Assembly (NCBI RefSeq): GCF_004146235.1
Contig: NZ_SELO01000010.1
Location: 54,704-118,703, forward strand
Reading direction: 5' to 3'
DNA from: Tropicimonas sp. IMCC6043
GTDB taxonomy: Bacteria > Pseudomonadota > Alphaproteobacteria > Rhodobacterales > Rhodobacteraceae
DNA length: 64,000 nt
The notes under the pieces are model-generated. The model saw only the letters and a program-made list of their open reading frames with translations. It searched no databases and was not told the origin of the DNA. This document shows, in pieces, positions 35,064-45,428 of the stretch (its first letter is position 1; every line of letters begins with the position of its first letter). The position numbers and the translations under genes are program-made.

Positions 35064-36625
35064 TGACCGCCGTGCGAAGGGACGTCATCGATTTGCAAAG
35101 CCTCGGTTTGCTTCTGCACAATGCCGCGCAGAATCTGAAGCGCGAGTTCGAACACAACGTGCGCCCGCACGGTCTGACGCTTCTGCAATGGCGCGTCCTT
35201 GCGGTGCTCGCACAGGATGACGGGCAGACCCAGACGGCGCTCGGAGCCAGAGTCGATGCCAGCCCCATGACGGTGAGCGACGTGCTCGAACGACTCGAGA
35301 CCGGTGGTCTCATCGCAAGAGAAGTCGATCCTTCAGACAGTCGGGCAAAACGCGTCCAAATCACGCCGGAAGGCCGGCGCAAAGTGGATTGCATGCGCGG
35401 CATTGCCGCCAAGGTCTATGAAAGAGCAGCCGAGGGGATCTCCGACCCCGACCGCGACGCGATGATCCGGGCGCTGACCCAAATGGTCTCGAATCTCGAG
35501 ACCCTTGACGACAAGGCAAAGGAAAAAAGCCAGATGAGCGGCGCTCGAAATCGTATCGAAGTGGTGCCGGAAGCTCCCGAAGAGACCGCCCCGGTGGTGC
35601 GCAAGCCGCGTCGGTGGCGTCGCCGGCTGCTGATGCTGTCAGTGCCGCTTATGCTGGCCGCCGGGGGCGGCTATGCCTGGTTGGCCGGCGGTCGCTACGT
35701 GGCGACGGACAACGCCTATGTTCACCAGCCCCTGGTACCGGTCTCGGCCGACATCGCCGGCCGGATCATCGAAGTGGACCTGGTCCAGAACCAACACATA
35801 GAGGCGGGCAGCGTGGTGTTTCGGCTCGACCCCGAGCCCTATCGGATCGCGCTCGAAAAGTCCGACGCGGCGCTTGACGCGGCCCGGCAATCGGTCGGTC
35901 AGCTGCGGACCGCCTATGCCACCGCGGTGGCGCGCCAAGACGCGGCCGAGGCAATCGCGGATGTTCGTGACCGCGAACTCCGGCGGCAGCAGAGCCTGGC
36001 TGGGAGGGGTGTCTCGTCATCGACCTCGCTCGACGAGGCGACGATCGCAGCGCAGATGGCCCGAAACGAGGTTGCCCTGGCGAAGGAGGGGGTGAACGCC
36101 GCAGCGGCTGCCCTCGGCGGAAACCCGGAGATCGAGACGGACGACGTCCCCGCCGTCCGGGTGGCCTTGGCGCAACGGGAGGCAGCCGCGCGTGACCTGG
36201 CCAACACGACGGTTCGCGCGCCCGTGGCAGGCGTGCTGAGCCAGACCGACGGCCTGAATGTCGGCCGATACGTTTCGGCGGGAGCTATGGTGGCCAGCGT
36301 CGCGCAGACCGGAGAGACCTGGATCGAAGCGAACCTCAAGGAGACCCAGCTTGCCGGCCTGAAGGCCGGTCAGGCGGCCAAGGTGACGATCGACGCCTAT
36401 CCCGACCTCGTCCTGCACGGCACGGTCGAGAGCATCGGGGGGACGACCGGCTCCCAGCTGTCGCTGATCCCGGCGCAGAACGCCACCGGCAACTGGGTGA
36501 AAGTCGTGCAGCGGGTACCGGTGCGGATCCATGTCGAGACCGATGCCGACGGCCCCCTGAGAAGCGGGATGAGCGCCCATGTCTCGGTCGACGGCGGGCA
36601 CACGCGGCTGGACGACCTGCTTTGA
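35063..36625 (+). CDS. MarR regulator fused to HlyD/EmrA-type membrane fusion protein
   Basis: One uninterrupted 520-codon frame joins two normally separate proteins. Residues about 12-148 are a MarR winged helix (LTLLQWRVLAVLAQ, SPMTVSDVLERLETGGLI, DPSDSRAKRVQITPEG). Residues 149-188 are a linker rich in Arg before a membrane helix (about 189-207, LLMLSVPLMLAAGGGYAWL). The rest is an EmrA/HlyD adaptor (TDNAYVHQPLVPVSADIAGRI, RAPVAGVLSQTDGLNVG). ATG 35534 (M158) with AAAGGAA upstream could also start a separate adaptor. Which of TTG 35063, GTG 35072 or TTG 35093 begins the protein is unclear. Its stop overlaps the exporter gene. Confidence 0.85.
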   Translation: MTAVRRDVIDLQSLGLLLHNAAQNLKREFEHNVRPHGLTLLQWRVLAVLAQDDGQTQTALGARVDASPMTVSDVLERLETGGLIAREVDPSDSRAKRVQITPEGRRKVDCMRGIAAKVYERAAEGISDPDRDAMIRALTQMVSNLETLDDKAKEKSQMSGARNRIEVVPEAPEETAPVVRKPRRWRRRLLMLSVPLMLAAGGGYAWLAGGRYVATDNAYVHQPLVPVSADIAGRIIEVDLVQNQHIEAGSVVFRLDPEPYRIALEKSDAALDAARQSVGQLRTAYATAVARQDAAEAIADVRDRELRRQQSLAGRGVSSSTSLDEATIAAQMARNEVALAKEGVNAAAAALGGNPEIETDDVPAVRVALAQREAAARDLANTTVRAPVAGVLSQTDGLNVGRYVSAGAMVASVAQTGETWIEANLKETQLAGLKAGQAAKVTIDAYPDLVLHGTVESIGGTTGSQLSLIPAQNATGNWVKVVQRVPVRIHVETDADGPLRSGMSAHVSVDGGHTRLDDLL

Positions 36626-38169
36626 GCACCCCTGCCGTCCTGTCGAAACCGGCGGTCGAGGTCCGCGCCCCCGGCTGGCTCACGGCCGCGGTCATGCTAG
36701 CGACCGTGATGCAGGTGCTGGACACGACGATCGCAAACGTCGCCCTGCCACACATGACCGCCAGCCTCGGCGCCTCACAGGACGAGATCACATGGGTCCT
36801 GACCTCCTACATCGTCGCCGTGGCAATCGCGACGCCGCTCACGGGATGGGTGACCGACCGTCTCGGCCGACGCACGGTGTTCGCCGGCGCGATCATCGGC
36901 TTCACCCTGACATCTCTTCTGTGCGGAACGGCAACGAGCCTTCCGGAGATGGTGCTCTTTCGGATCGCCCAGGGGGTCTTCGGAGCGGTGCTCATGCCGC
37001 TTGCCCAGACGGTGATCCTCGACATCAACCCCCGCGAGAAGACCGGCCAGGCCATGGCGATCTATGGTGCCGGAATCATGGTCGGGCCGATCATTGGCCC
37101 GACATTGGGTGGCTGGTTGACCGAGAGCTTCAACTGGCGCTTCGTCTTCCTGATCAATCTGCCGGTCGGCCTTCTGGCATTGGCCGGCATCCTGACCTTC
37201 CTGCCGCAGAGCGAGACCCGGGAGCGCCGTTTCGACCTGTTCGGGTTCGCCATGCTGGCGCTCGCCGTCGGGGCATTGCAGCTCCTGCTCGACCGCGGCA
37301 CGGCGATCGACTGGTTCAACTCGGTCGAGGCATGGCTCTATCTCGGCATCTCGATCAGCGGTTTCTGGGTGTTCGTGGTCCATTGCTGGACCTCGACAAC
37401 CCCCTTTGTGGACCTGCGCATCTTTCAGGACCGGAACTTCGTCATGGGCCTGGTGTTCATGTTCGTCGTCGGGATGACGCTGTTCTCCGGCCTCGCCCTG
37501 CTTCCGCCGCTGCTCCAGAGGTCGATGGGATACCCGGTGATGACCTCCGGGCTGGTCATGGCACCTCGAGGCGTGGGAACGATGCTGTCGATGCTCCTGG
37601 TCGGGCGGCTCGTCGGACGTTTCGACCCGCGCGCGCTGATCCTCTTCGGGATCGGGGTCACGGCGTGGTCGCTCTGGCTTATGACTGGATTCGACCTGTC
37701 CATGGACAGCCGTCCGGTCATGGTCAGCGGCCTCCTGCAGGGGTTCGGCCTGGGGTTCGTCTTCGTGCCGCTCAGCACATTGACCTTTGCCACGATCGCC
37801 CCCCGGTTTCGTGCCGACGCAACCAGCTTCTTCAGCCTGGTCCGGAAAGTCGGATCGGGTGTCGGAATTTCGGTTGTGACGGCCACCTTCACGCACATGA
37901 TCTCGGTCAAGCATGAGGAACTCGCCTCGCGTCTGACGGCGGCGGCACCGCAGGTGCGGTTCCAGATGCCGGAGCTGTTGAGCGGCTCGCCCAAAGTGGC
38001 AGCCCTCGTGGACGGGCTGGTCACCCGACAGGCGTCGATGATCGCCTATGTCGATGACTTCCTTCTCATGCTGGTCTTCACGCTGGCGAAGCTTCCCATC
38101 GTGATGATGCTGCGAAAGCCCGGGCAGACTCAGAGCGGCCACGGCGCGGCGGTGCCGAGTTCGGACTGA
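36622..38169 (+). CDS. DHA2-family MFS multidrug exporter (EmrB/QacA type)
   Basis: A 515-residue drug:proton antiporter with about 14 membrane segments. Family motifs are LDTTIANVALPHM (about 33-45), LTGWVTDRLGRRTVF, and MVGPIIGPTLGGWLTE (motif C). The start is a TTG overlapping the upstream TGA, so it is translationally coupled to the MarR-HlyD gene. With the EmrA-like adaptor it would pump hydrophobic compounds across the inner membrane and towards an outer-membrane channel; no TolC-like gene is in the window. Confidence 0.92.
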   Translation: MSTPAVLSKPAVEVRAPGWLTAAVMLATVMQVLDTTIANVALPHMTASLGASQDEITWVLTSYIVAVAIATPLTGWVTDRLGRRTVFAGAIIGFTLTSLLCGTATSLPEMVLFRIAQGVFGAVLMPLAQTVILDINPREKTGQAMAIYGAGIMVGPIIGPTLGGWLTESFNWRFVFLINLPVGLLALAGILTFLPQSETRERRFDLFGFAMLALAVGALQLLLDRGTAIDWFNSVEAWLYLGISISGFWVFVVHCWTSTTPFVDLRIFQDRNFVMGLVFMFVVGMTLFSGLALLPPLLQRSMGYPVMTSGLVMAPRGVGTMLSMLLVGRLVGRFDPRALILFGIGVTAWSLWLMTGFDLSMDSRPVMVSGLLQGFGLGFVFVPLSTLTFATIAPRFRADATSFFSLVRKVGSGVGISVVTATFTHMISVKHEELASRLTAAAPQVRFQMPELLSGSPKVAALVDGLVTRQASMIAYVDDFLLMLVFTLAKLPIVMMLRKPGQTQSGHGAAVPSSD

Positions 38170-38401
38170 CGGGAGCGCGACCGGCCCAGGCTGCGGGAGC
38201 CGCCGGACAGCACCGCAAGGCGAGACCGACAGGTGCCCGCAGGCGGTTCCATGCGGCAAAACCAGTCGATCCGGCAGTCGAACCGGCCTTCACGGGCGCG
38301 GTTTTCCAGTTTGCAATTTCGGCCACATAGTTTAGGGACCCGCTATCTGAGACGCGACGCCCTTATGACCCCGGGGCGCGTGCACTGAGGATGAAGGGGT
38401 C

Positions 38402-38459
38402 GGCGGCAATGGGGCCGCCATCAAATCGGGAGACCCGGGATACGCCCGGGAGGGCTCCC
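38402..38459 (+). promoter_or_regulatory. Structured pnp leader (two stem-loops)
   Basis: In the 306-bp gap before pnp, GGCGGC pairs with GCCGCC at 38402-38419, and a second hairpin at 38428-38459 nests GGGAG/CTCCC around CCCGGG/CCCGGG. In enteric bacteria the pnp leader hairpin is cut by RNase III and used for autocontrol; a similar role here is inference. No gene was seen in this gap, and rpsO, the usual upstream neighbour, is missing. Confidence 0.5.
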
Positions 38460-38475
38460 AGACAGGATACGATAG

Positions 38476-40611
<2,136 letters not shown>

Positions 40612-40637
40612 GCGCGGCAACGCCCTTTCGGAACGAG

Positions 40638-40668
40638 AAGGCCCCGACCAAGCGTCGGGGCCTTTTTT
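40638..40668 (+). terminator. Rho-independent terminator of pnp
   Basis: AAGGCCCCGAC, loop CAAGC, GTCGGGGCCTT, followed by TTTT. An 11-bp stem with a T-run, 27 bases after the pnp stop; textbook geometry. Confidence 0.93.
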
Positions 40669-40787
40669 CGTTCGGGCTCGCGTCGTATGCCAATGCGTGA
40701 GGAGTCAAGCTGAACCGCGGGACGTTGAGAGCCCCGGCGGCCCGCAGGTCGGCACAGCCATGGCATCGGACCGGACCGGCCGCGGGT

Positions 40788-41744
40788 TCAGACCCCGGAC
40801 AGTTCGGTGACCTCGACCAATTCCGCGAAGGCGTCGATATCCTCGCTCGGCGGCAGGTTGGGGCCAAGCTGGCCCAGGGCTCCCAGAGAAAAGGCGGTCG
40901 AGAGCCGCGCGATCTCCGGCAGTTCCATCCCAGACAGGATCCCGTGCGAGACGCCCGCCACCATCGCGTCGCCCGCGCCCACCGTCGAGGCGATCCGCGC
41001 TTTCGGCGGCACGGCCAGCACGGCGCGATCCTGCGTGATGAAGAGCGCACCCTTCTCCCGCATCGAAACGACCGAAAGCTCGATCCCACCGCCGGCAAGC
41101 CCGCGCGCGGCCGACACGATCTCGGCATGGCTGTCGAGCGGCGTACCGACGATCTCATGAAGCTCGGCAATATTGGGCTTGATCACGGTTGGAACCGCCG
41201 GCAGCGCCCGGTCGAAAGGAACGCCGCTGGTATCCAGGACAACCTTGCAGTCCTTCGCCTTCAGCGCCTCGATCAGGTGCCGGTAGATATCGGGACTGAC
41301 GCCCCGCGGAAGGCTGCCGGCCAGCACGAACCAGCGCACGCCTTCGTCGGCGAGCCTGTCGACCTGCGCCATCGCCTCTGCGACGCTCTCCTCCGACGCC
41401 CGGATCCCGGGATAGTTGATTTCGGTGACGAGCTCCCGGATCCGGTCGACGAGCTTCACGTTCATCCGCGTGCGCCCCGGCACCCGGACGAAGCGGTCCT
41501 CGATCCCGAGATCGGAAAAGAGCGACTCGAACGGCGCCGGATTGACCCGCCCGAGCAGGCCCGTCGCAGCCACCCGGTGTCCATATTGCGCCAGGAAGGC
41601 CGCGGCATACACGCCCTTCCCGCCGGCATCGCATTGCACGTCCGTCACCCGGTTGACCTGACCTGCGTGGAAATTCTGCACCTGGCAGGTTTCGTCGGTC
41701 GCGGGGTTGAGCGTGACGGTGGCAATTCGGATTTCGCTCGCCAT
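40788..41744 (-). CDS. PfkB-family sugar kinase (1-phosphofructokinase/tagatose-6-phosphate kinase type)
   Basis: A 318-residue ribokinase-fold kinase. It has GGKG (41-44) for the sugar phosphate, NPATDET early on, a VIKPNIAELHEIVG segment, and the C-terminal signature STVGAGDAMVAG with the catalytic base D259. The pattern fits the 1-phosphofructokinase/tagatose-6-phosphate kinase branch, which phosphorylates a ketohexose monophosphate. The start at 41744 has AGGAG about 8 bases upstream. No PTS or sugar isomerase gene is adjacent. It is divergent from the saccharopine genes. Confidence 0.85.
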   Translation of the reverse strand: MASEIRIATVTLNPATDETCQVQNFHAGQVNRVTDVQCDAGGKGVYAAAFLAQYGHRVAATGLLGRVNPAPFESLFSDLGIEDRFVRVPGRTRMNVKLVDRIRELVTEINYPGIRASEESVAEAMAQVDRLADEGVRWFVLAGSLPRGVSPDIYRHLIEALKAKDCKVVLDTSGVPFDRALPAVPTVIKPNIAELHEIVGTPLDSHAEIVSAARGLAGGGIELSVVSMREKGALFITQDRAVLAVPPKARIASTVGAGDAMVAGVSHGILSGMELPEIARLSTAFSLGALGQLGPNLPPSEDIDAFAELVEVTELSGV

Positions 41745-41920
41745 TCCTGATTCTCCTGTCCCGCCATGCTGAAGTCGGCCACTTTGCTGCACCCTCTGCC
41801 TGCACCTTGCAAGTCCCAAGCTCGCAAGTGCGGTATTCGTCGCACGCGCAGCTGCGCCATTCGGGTTGGAGCCATCTGTGCGGTGCGCTAGGCAGGTCCG
41901 GAGACGAGACGAGGCGAGCG

Positions 41921-42976
41921 ATGACACATCTTTGGGTTCGCGCCGAGGAGAGACCGAACGAACAACGCGTCGGCATCCTGGCCGAGGGCGTGGCGCGGCT
42001 GCTTGCGGGCGGTATGCATGTAACGGTCGAGGAGAACCCAGCCCGCGCGCTTCCGATCGCGCCCTATGCCGAGGCCGGTGCCGATATCGCCGCGGCGGGA
42101 AGCTGGCGCACAGCGCCCGAGGATGCCATCATCTTCGGCCTCAAGGAACTGCCGCTCGACGGCAGGCCGCTGCACCATCGCCACATCATGTTCGGCCATG
42201 CCTACAAGGGACAGGCGGATGGCAGACGGCTGCTCGAACAGTTCAAGGCCGGCGGCGGCATCCTCTACGATCTCGAATATCTGGTCGACGAAGAGGGCCG
42301 TCGCGTTGCCGCCTTCGGCTACTGGGCGGGCTATGCCGGCGCCGCCGTCGCGCTCAAATGCTGGGCCGCACAGCAGCGCGGCGGGATCTGCGGTCCCGTC
42401 GGAGTCTGTTCTGGCCAGACGGCGCTCCTGCGGGATCTCGGTGCCGAACTCGACGCCATCGGCCCCGGCCGTCCGGACGCGCTCATCATCGGCGCGAAGG
42501 GCCGGGTCGGAACCGGCGCGGCCGACCTCTGCGCCGAGATGGGCGTGGCCAGGACGCTGTGGGACCTTGCGGAAACCGCGCATGGCGGTCCATTCCCGGA
42601 AGTGCTCGAGCATGCGCTCTTTCTGAATTGCATCCTCGCCCGCCCCGGCACACCGGTCTTTGTTCCGGCGGAGGCGACGACCGCGCCGCGCCGGCTCTCC
42701 GTCATCGGCGACATCTCCTGTGACCCGACCAGCGATTTCTCGCCGGTGAAGGTCTATGACCGCGTGACGGACTGGGAGAGGCCCGCGCTGAGGGTCCACG
42801 AGGACCCGGTTCTCGACGTCACCGCCATCGACAACCTGCCCTCGATGCTGCCCGCCGAAAGCTCCGCGGATTTCGCGGCCCAACTCTTGCCCTCGCTGGC
42901 CGCTCTCGACAGGTTGGAGGAGGGTCTATGGGCGCGTGCGCGTGCGGAATTCGACCGGCATGTCGCGAAGATCTGA
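41921..42976 (+). CDS. Saccharopine dehydrogenase (NAD+, L-lysine-forming; LYS1-type)
   Basis: A 351-residue protein of the alanine dehydrogenase/saccharopine dehydrogenase group: VRAEERPNEQRVGI at the N-terminus, IIFGLKELP and HIMFGHAYKGQ (the LYS1-type active site with His and Lys), then a dinucleotide region (PDALIIGAKGRVGTGAADLC). In lysine metabolism it interconverts saccharopine with lysine plus 2-oxoglutarate. It is followed 9 bp later by a second saccharopine dehydrogenase gene, so the pair can link lysine to aminoadipate semialdehyde. The start at 41921 is chosen as the first ATG with the conserved N-terminus. Confidence 0.85.
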   Translation: MTHLWVRAEERPNEQRVGILAEGVARLLAGGMHVTVEENPARALPIAPYAEAGADIAAAGSWRTAPEDAIIFGLKELPLDGRPLHHRHIMFGHAYKGQADGRRLLEQFKAGGGILYDLEYLVDEEGRRVAAFGYWAGYAGAAVALKCWAAQQRGGICGPVGVCSGQTALLRDLGAELDAIGPGRPDALIIGAKGRVGTGAADLCAEMGVARTLWDLAETAHGGPFPEVLEHALFLNCILARPGTPVFVPAEATTAPRRLSVIGDISCDPTSDFSPVKVYDRVTDWERPALRVHEDPVLDVTAIDNLPSMLPAESSADFAAQLLPSLAALDRLEEGLWARARAEFDRHVAKI

Positions 42977-42985
42977 GGAGAGAGC

Positions 42986-44131
42986 ATGACGATTCACTGG
43001 TGCGGAACCGGCCTCAGCGCCATTCCCGGTCTGCGGAAGCTGCTCGAGTTCAACAACGAGGTCTGCGTCTGGAACCGGACACCGGCGCGCGCCTTCGAGG
43101 CGGTGGGCGATCTGACCGACTGGATCGAGCCCTTCGACCTGTCCACGCTGCGCGAGGCGGTGAGCCCCGGCGATGTGGTGGTCTCAATGCTGCCTGGAAA
43201 CTGGCATGTGCCGCTGGCCGAACTCTGCGTTGCCGAGCGCGCGCATTTTGTCTCCTCCTCCTATATCTCTCCCGAGATGCAAGCGCTCGACGCGTCGGCG
43301 AAGGCGGCGGGTGTTTGCCTCGTCAACGAGGTCGGGCTCGACCCGGGGATCGACCACCTGATGGCGCATTGGCTGATGGCCGACATGCGACGCGGTGGCC
43401 ATGACCGGCCGGGCGCGGAATACGAGTTCCTCTCCTACTGCGGCGGCGTTCCGAGCACGCCCAATGCCTTCCGCTACAAGTTCTCCTGGTCACCGCTCGG
43501 CGTACTGCGGGCTCTCATGTCGCCGTCGCGCTCGATCCGCGACTACTCGGTGCTCGACATCGCGCGGCCCTGGGACGCGGTCACGCGCTATGACGCGCCG
43601 CTGCCGCAACCGGAAAGCTTCGAGGTCTATCCCAACCGCGACTCGCTGCCCTTTATCGAGACATACGGTTTCGAGGAGGGCTGGAATATCCGCCAGTTCG
43701 TGCGCGGCACGCTTCGGCTCGGCGGCTGGACGGACGCCTGGACGGACGTCTTTGCCGAGATCGAGGCGCTCGACGGCACCGAGGAGAGCGAAGCGCGGTT
43801 GAAGGCGCTTTCGGACCGGCTCTGGGCGGAAAACGCCTATGCGCCCGACGAACCGGACCGCGTCGTTCTCTGCGTCAGTCTCAAGGTCAGCCAGGACGGC
43901 GTGCCGTCCTATCACAAGACCTACGCGCTCGATGCAATCGGCGATACCCGTGGCTCGGCAATGGCGCGGCTGGTATCGCAGACCGTCGCACTGGCGGTGC
44001 AATCGGCCGAAGCCCGCGAGATCGCGCCGGGCGTCAGCGCCGCGCCGAATGATCCGCGTCTGGTCGAACGCTGGCTCGCGGCGACCGATGTCCAGGCGCA
44101 ATACATGGCGGTGGTCGACCATCTCGCCTGA
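42986..44131 (+). CDS. Saccharopine dehydrogenase/reductase (NADP+, glutamate-forming type)
   Basis: A 381-residue saccharopine dehydrogenase-family protein. The N-terminal dinucleotide fold starts IHWCGTGLSAIPGLRKLL; VNEVGLDPGIDHLMA and SYCGGVPSTPNAFRYKFSWSP are signature stretches of the LYS9/saccharopine reductase branch. It would cleave saccharopine to glutamate and aminoadipate semialdehyde. It lies 9 bp after the LYS1-type gene, an operon of separate enzymes doing what the fused AASS protein does in animals. Lysine degradation, linked in some marine alphaproteobacteria to osmotic stress, is the likely direction. Confidence 0.88.
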   Translation: MTIHWCGTGLSAIPGLRKLLEFNNEVCVWNRTPARAFEAVGDLTDWIEPFDLSTLREAVSPGDVVVSMLPGNWHVPLAELCVAERAHFVSSSYISPEMQALDASAKAAGVCLVNEVGLDPGIDHLMAHWLMADMRRGGHDRPGAEYEFLSYCGGVPSTPNAFRYKFSWSPLGVLRALMSPSRSIRDYSVLDIARPWDAVTRYDAPLPQPESFEVYPNRDSLPFIETYGFEEGWNIRQFVRGTLRLGGWTDAWTDVFAEIEALDGTEESEARLKALSDRLWAENAYAPDEPDRVVLCVSLKVSQDGVPSYHKTYALDAIGDTRGSAMARLVSQTVALAVQSAEAREIAPGVSAAPNDPRLVERWLAATDVQAQYMAVVDHLA

Positions 44132-44201
44132 GTCCGGCGGCCGGAGAGGCTATCGGAAATTCCCGCAGGAATTGGGACCGCCGGACGGACCCGCCTTCGC
44201 C

Positions 44202-44528
44202 TCAGCCGCGATCGCGCAGGTGGTCTTCCTCATGCGCAACATTCATGCCGAGCGCGTCCATCCCGTCCTCGAGGAAGTTCGCCAGCTCCGGCATTCCGGA
44301 GAGGTAATCCTCGGTGGGAGCGGAGCGCTCGCGGCGGGCGGTGTCGAGCGCGTCTTCGAGCTCGTCGGCGGAGAAACTGTCGCGGCCGATCCAGCAGAGC
44401 GCCACGAGGCTCACCTGTTCGTCGACATTGAGGCCCGAGATGTAATCCCGCAGATGCGTGCTGTCGGGGCCGAGCTCGCGCGCAAGGGCGATCACTCTCA
44501 CCACTTTGCCGGTGCTGATTTCGAGCAT
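44202..44528 (-). CDS. DUF3775-family protein
   Basis: A 108-residue acidic protein of the DUF3775 family: it starts MLEISTGKVVRVIALAREL, has DEQVSLVALCWIGRDSFSADELEDAL, and ends ELANFLEDGMDALGMNV. It is soluble and helical; no function is established. It lies 171 bp downstream of the SDR gene on the same strand, and the saccharopine gene converges on it. Confidence 0.8.
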   Translation of the reverse strand: MLEISTGKVVRVIALARELGPDSTHLRDYISGLNVDEQVSLVALCWIGRDSFSADELEDALDTARRERSAPTEDYLSGMPELANFLEDGMDALGMNVAHEEDHLRDRG

Positions 44529-44699
44529 TGCCCCTTCCCTTTCGTGGTTCTTCTAGTTTGTTGGTCTTTGATACCTTTGTCTCCCGCTACGCGCGCAACT
44601 GCAAGAGGTGCAGTGCATGGCCGGACCCGGACCGGACGAAAAGACACCCCCGGCGGCGTTTCGGGACGCACCGATTTCCCGAAGCGTCGTCGAACCGGC

Positions 44700-45428
44700 T
44701 CAAAAAAGACGATAGTAGAGGCTTTCGGGAAGGAACTGCGCCGCCCGGAGCGCCAGGGAGAAGGGTCGCGGAAAGGCGCAAGCAAAGCGCTTGCCCCGCA
44801 TGTGGCGCAGCAGGCGTGCCGCGGCCGCCTCGGGCTCCATGATCTGCGGCATCGGGAAATCGTTCTTCTCTGTGAGCCGGCTGCGGATGAAACCCGGCGC
44901 GGCCATCTGCACATCGATGCCGCTGCCGCGGAGCTCGCAGCGCAGCGTTTCGGCCAGCGACATCACCCCGGCCTTCGACGCACCATAGCCGAGCGCGCGC
45001 GGCAGGCCGCGATAGCCCGCGAGGCTTCCGACAAAGACGAGATGGCCGTGACCCTGCGCCTGCATCCCCGGAAACACCGCGCCGAATGCGCGGACCGCGC
45101 CGGTCAGATTGGTGTCGAGCATCGCCTCGGCATGTTCGGTGTTCCACTCCTCCACGCCCATCGGCCAGTAGACGGCGGCGAGATAGACCATTCCGTCGAG
45201 CGGTCCGAGCGTGGCGCCGACGCGTGCGCAAGCTGCCGAGTCGCGGATGTCGAGCGGCAGCGGAACGGCCGGCACGGGCAGGTCGCGCGAAAGGGTTTCG
45301 AGCGCCTCGGCATTGCGCGCCGACAGCACCAGATCGCAGCCCGCCGCGCTCATCTGCTGCGCCAGCGCCCGGCCCAGCCCCTCGCTGGCCCCGATGAGCC
45401 AGTAACGCTTGCCTGCAAGTTCCCGCAT
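44700..45428 (-). CDS. Short-chain dehydrogenase/reductase (SDR)
   Basis: A 242-residue classical SDR. The cofactor motif is IGASEGLGRALA (TGxxxGxG type), followed by the catalytic triad elements FVGSLAGYRGLP and YGASK (Tyr and Lys). The substrate is unknown. The ATG shares one base with the stop of the flavoprotein upstream, so both are in one operon under the RpoE-type promoter at 46761-46789, and a lipid-modifying role in the singlet-oxygen response is plausible. Confidence 0.85.
   Translation of the reverse strand: MRELAGKRYWLIGASEGLGRALAQQMSAAGCDLVLSARNAEALETLSRDLPVPAVPLPLDIRDSAACARVGATLGPLDGMVYLAAVYWPMGVEEWNTEHAEAMLDTNLTGAVRAFGAVFPGMQAQGHGHLVFVGSLAGYRGLPRALGYGASKAGVMSLAETLRCELRGSGIDVQMAAPGFIRSRLTEKNDFPMPQIMEPEAAAARLLRHMRGKRFACAFPRPFSLALRAAQFLPESLYYRLF

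Noticed and set aside
44529..44699. tRNA-like or small RNA gene between DUF3775 and the SDR gene
   Set aside because: No T-loop or acceptor stem pairing was found; it appears to be a plain spacer or promoter region.
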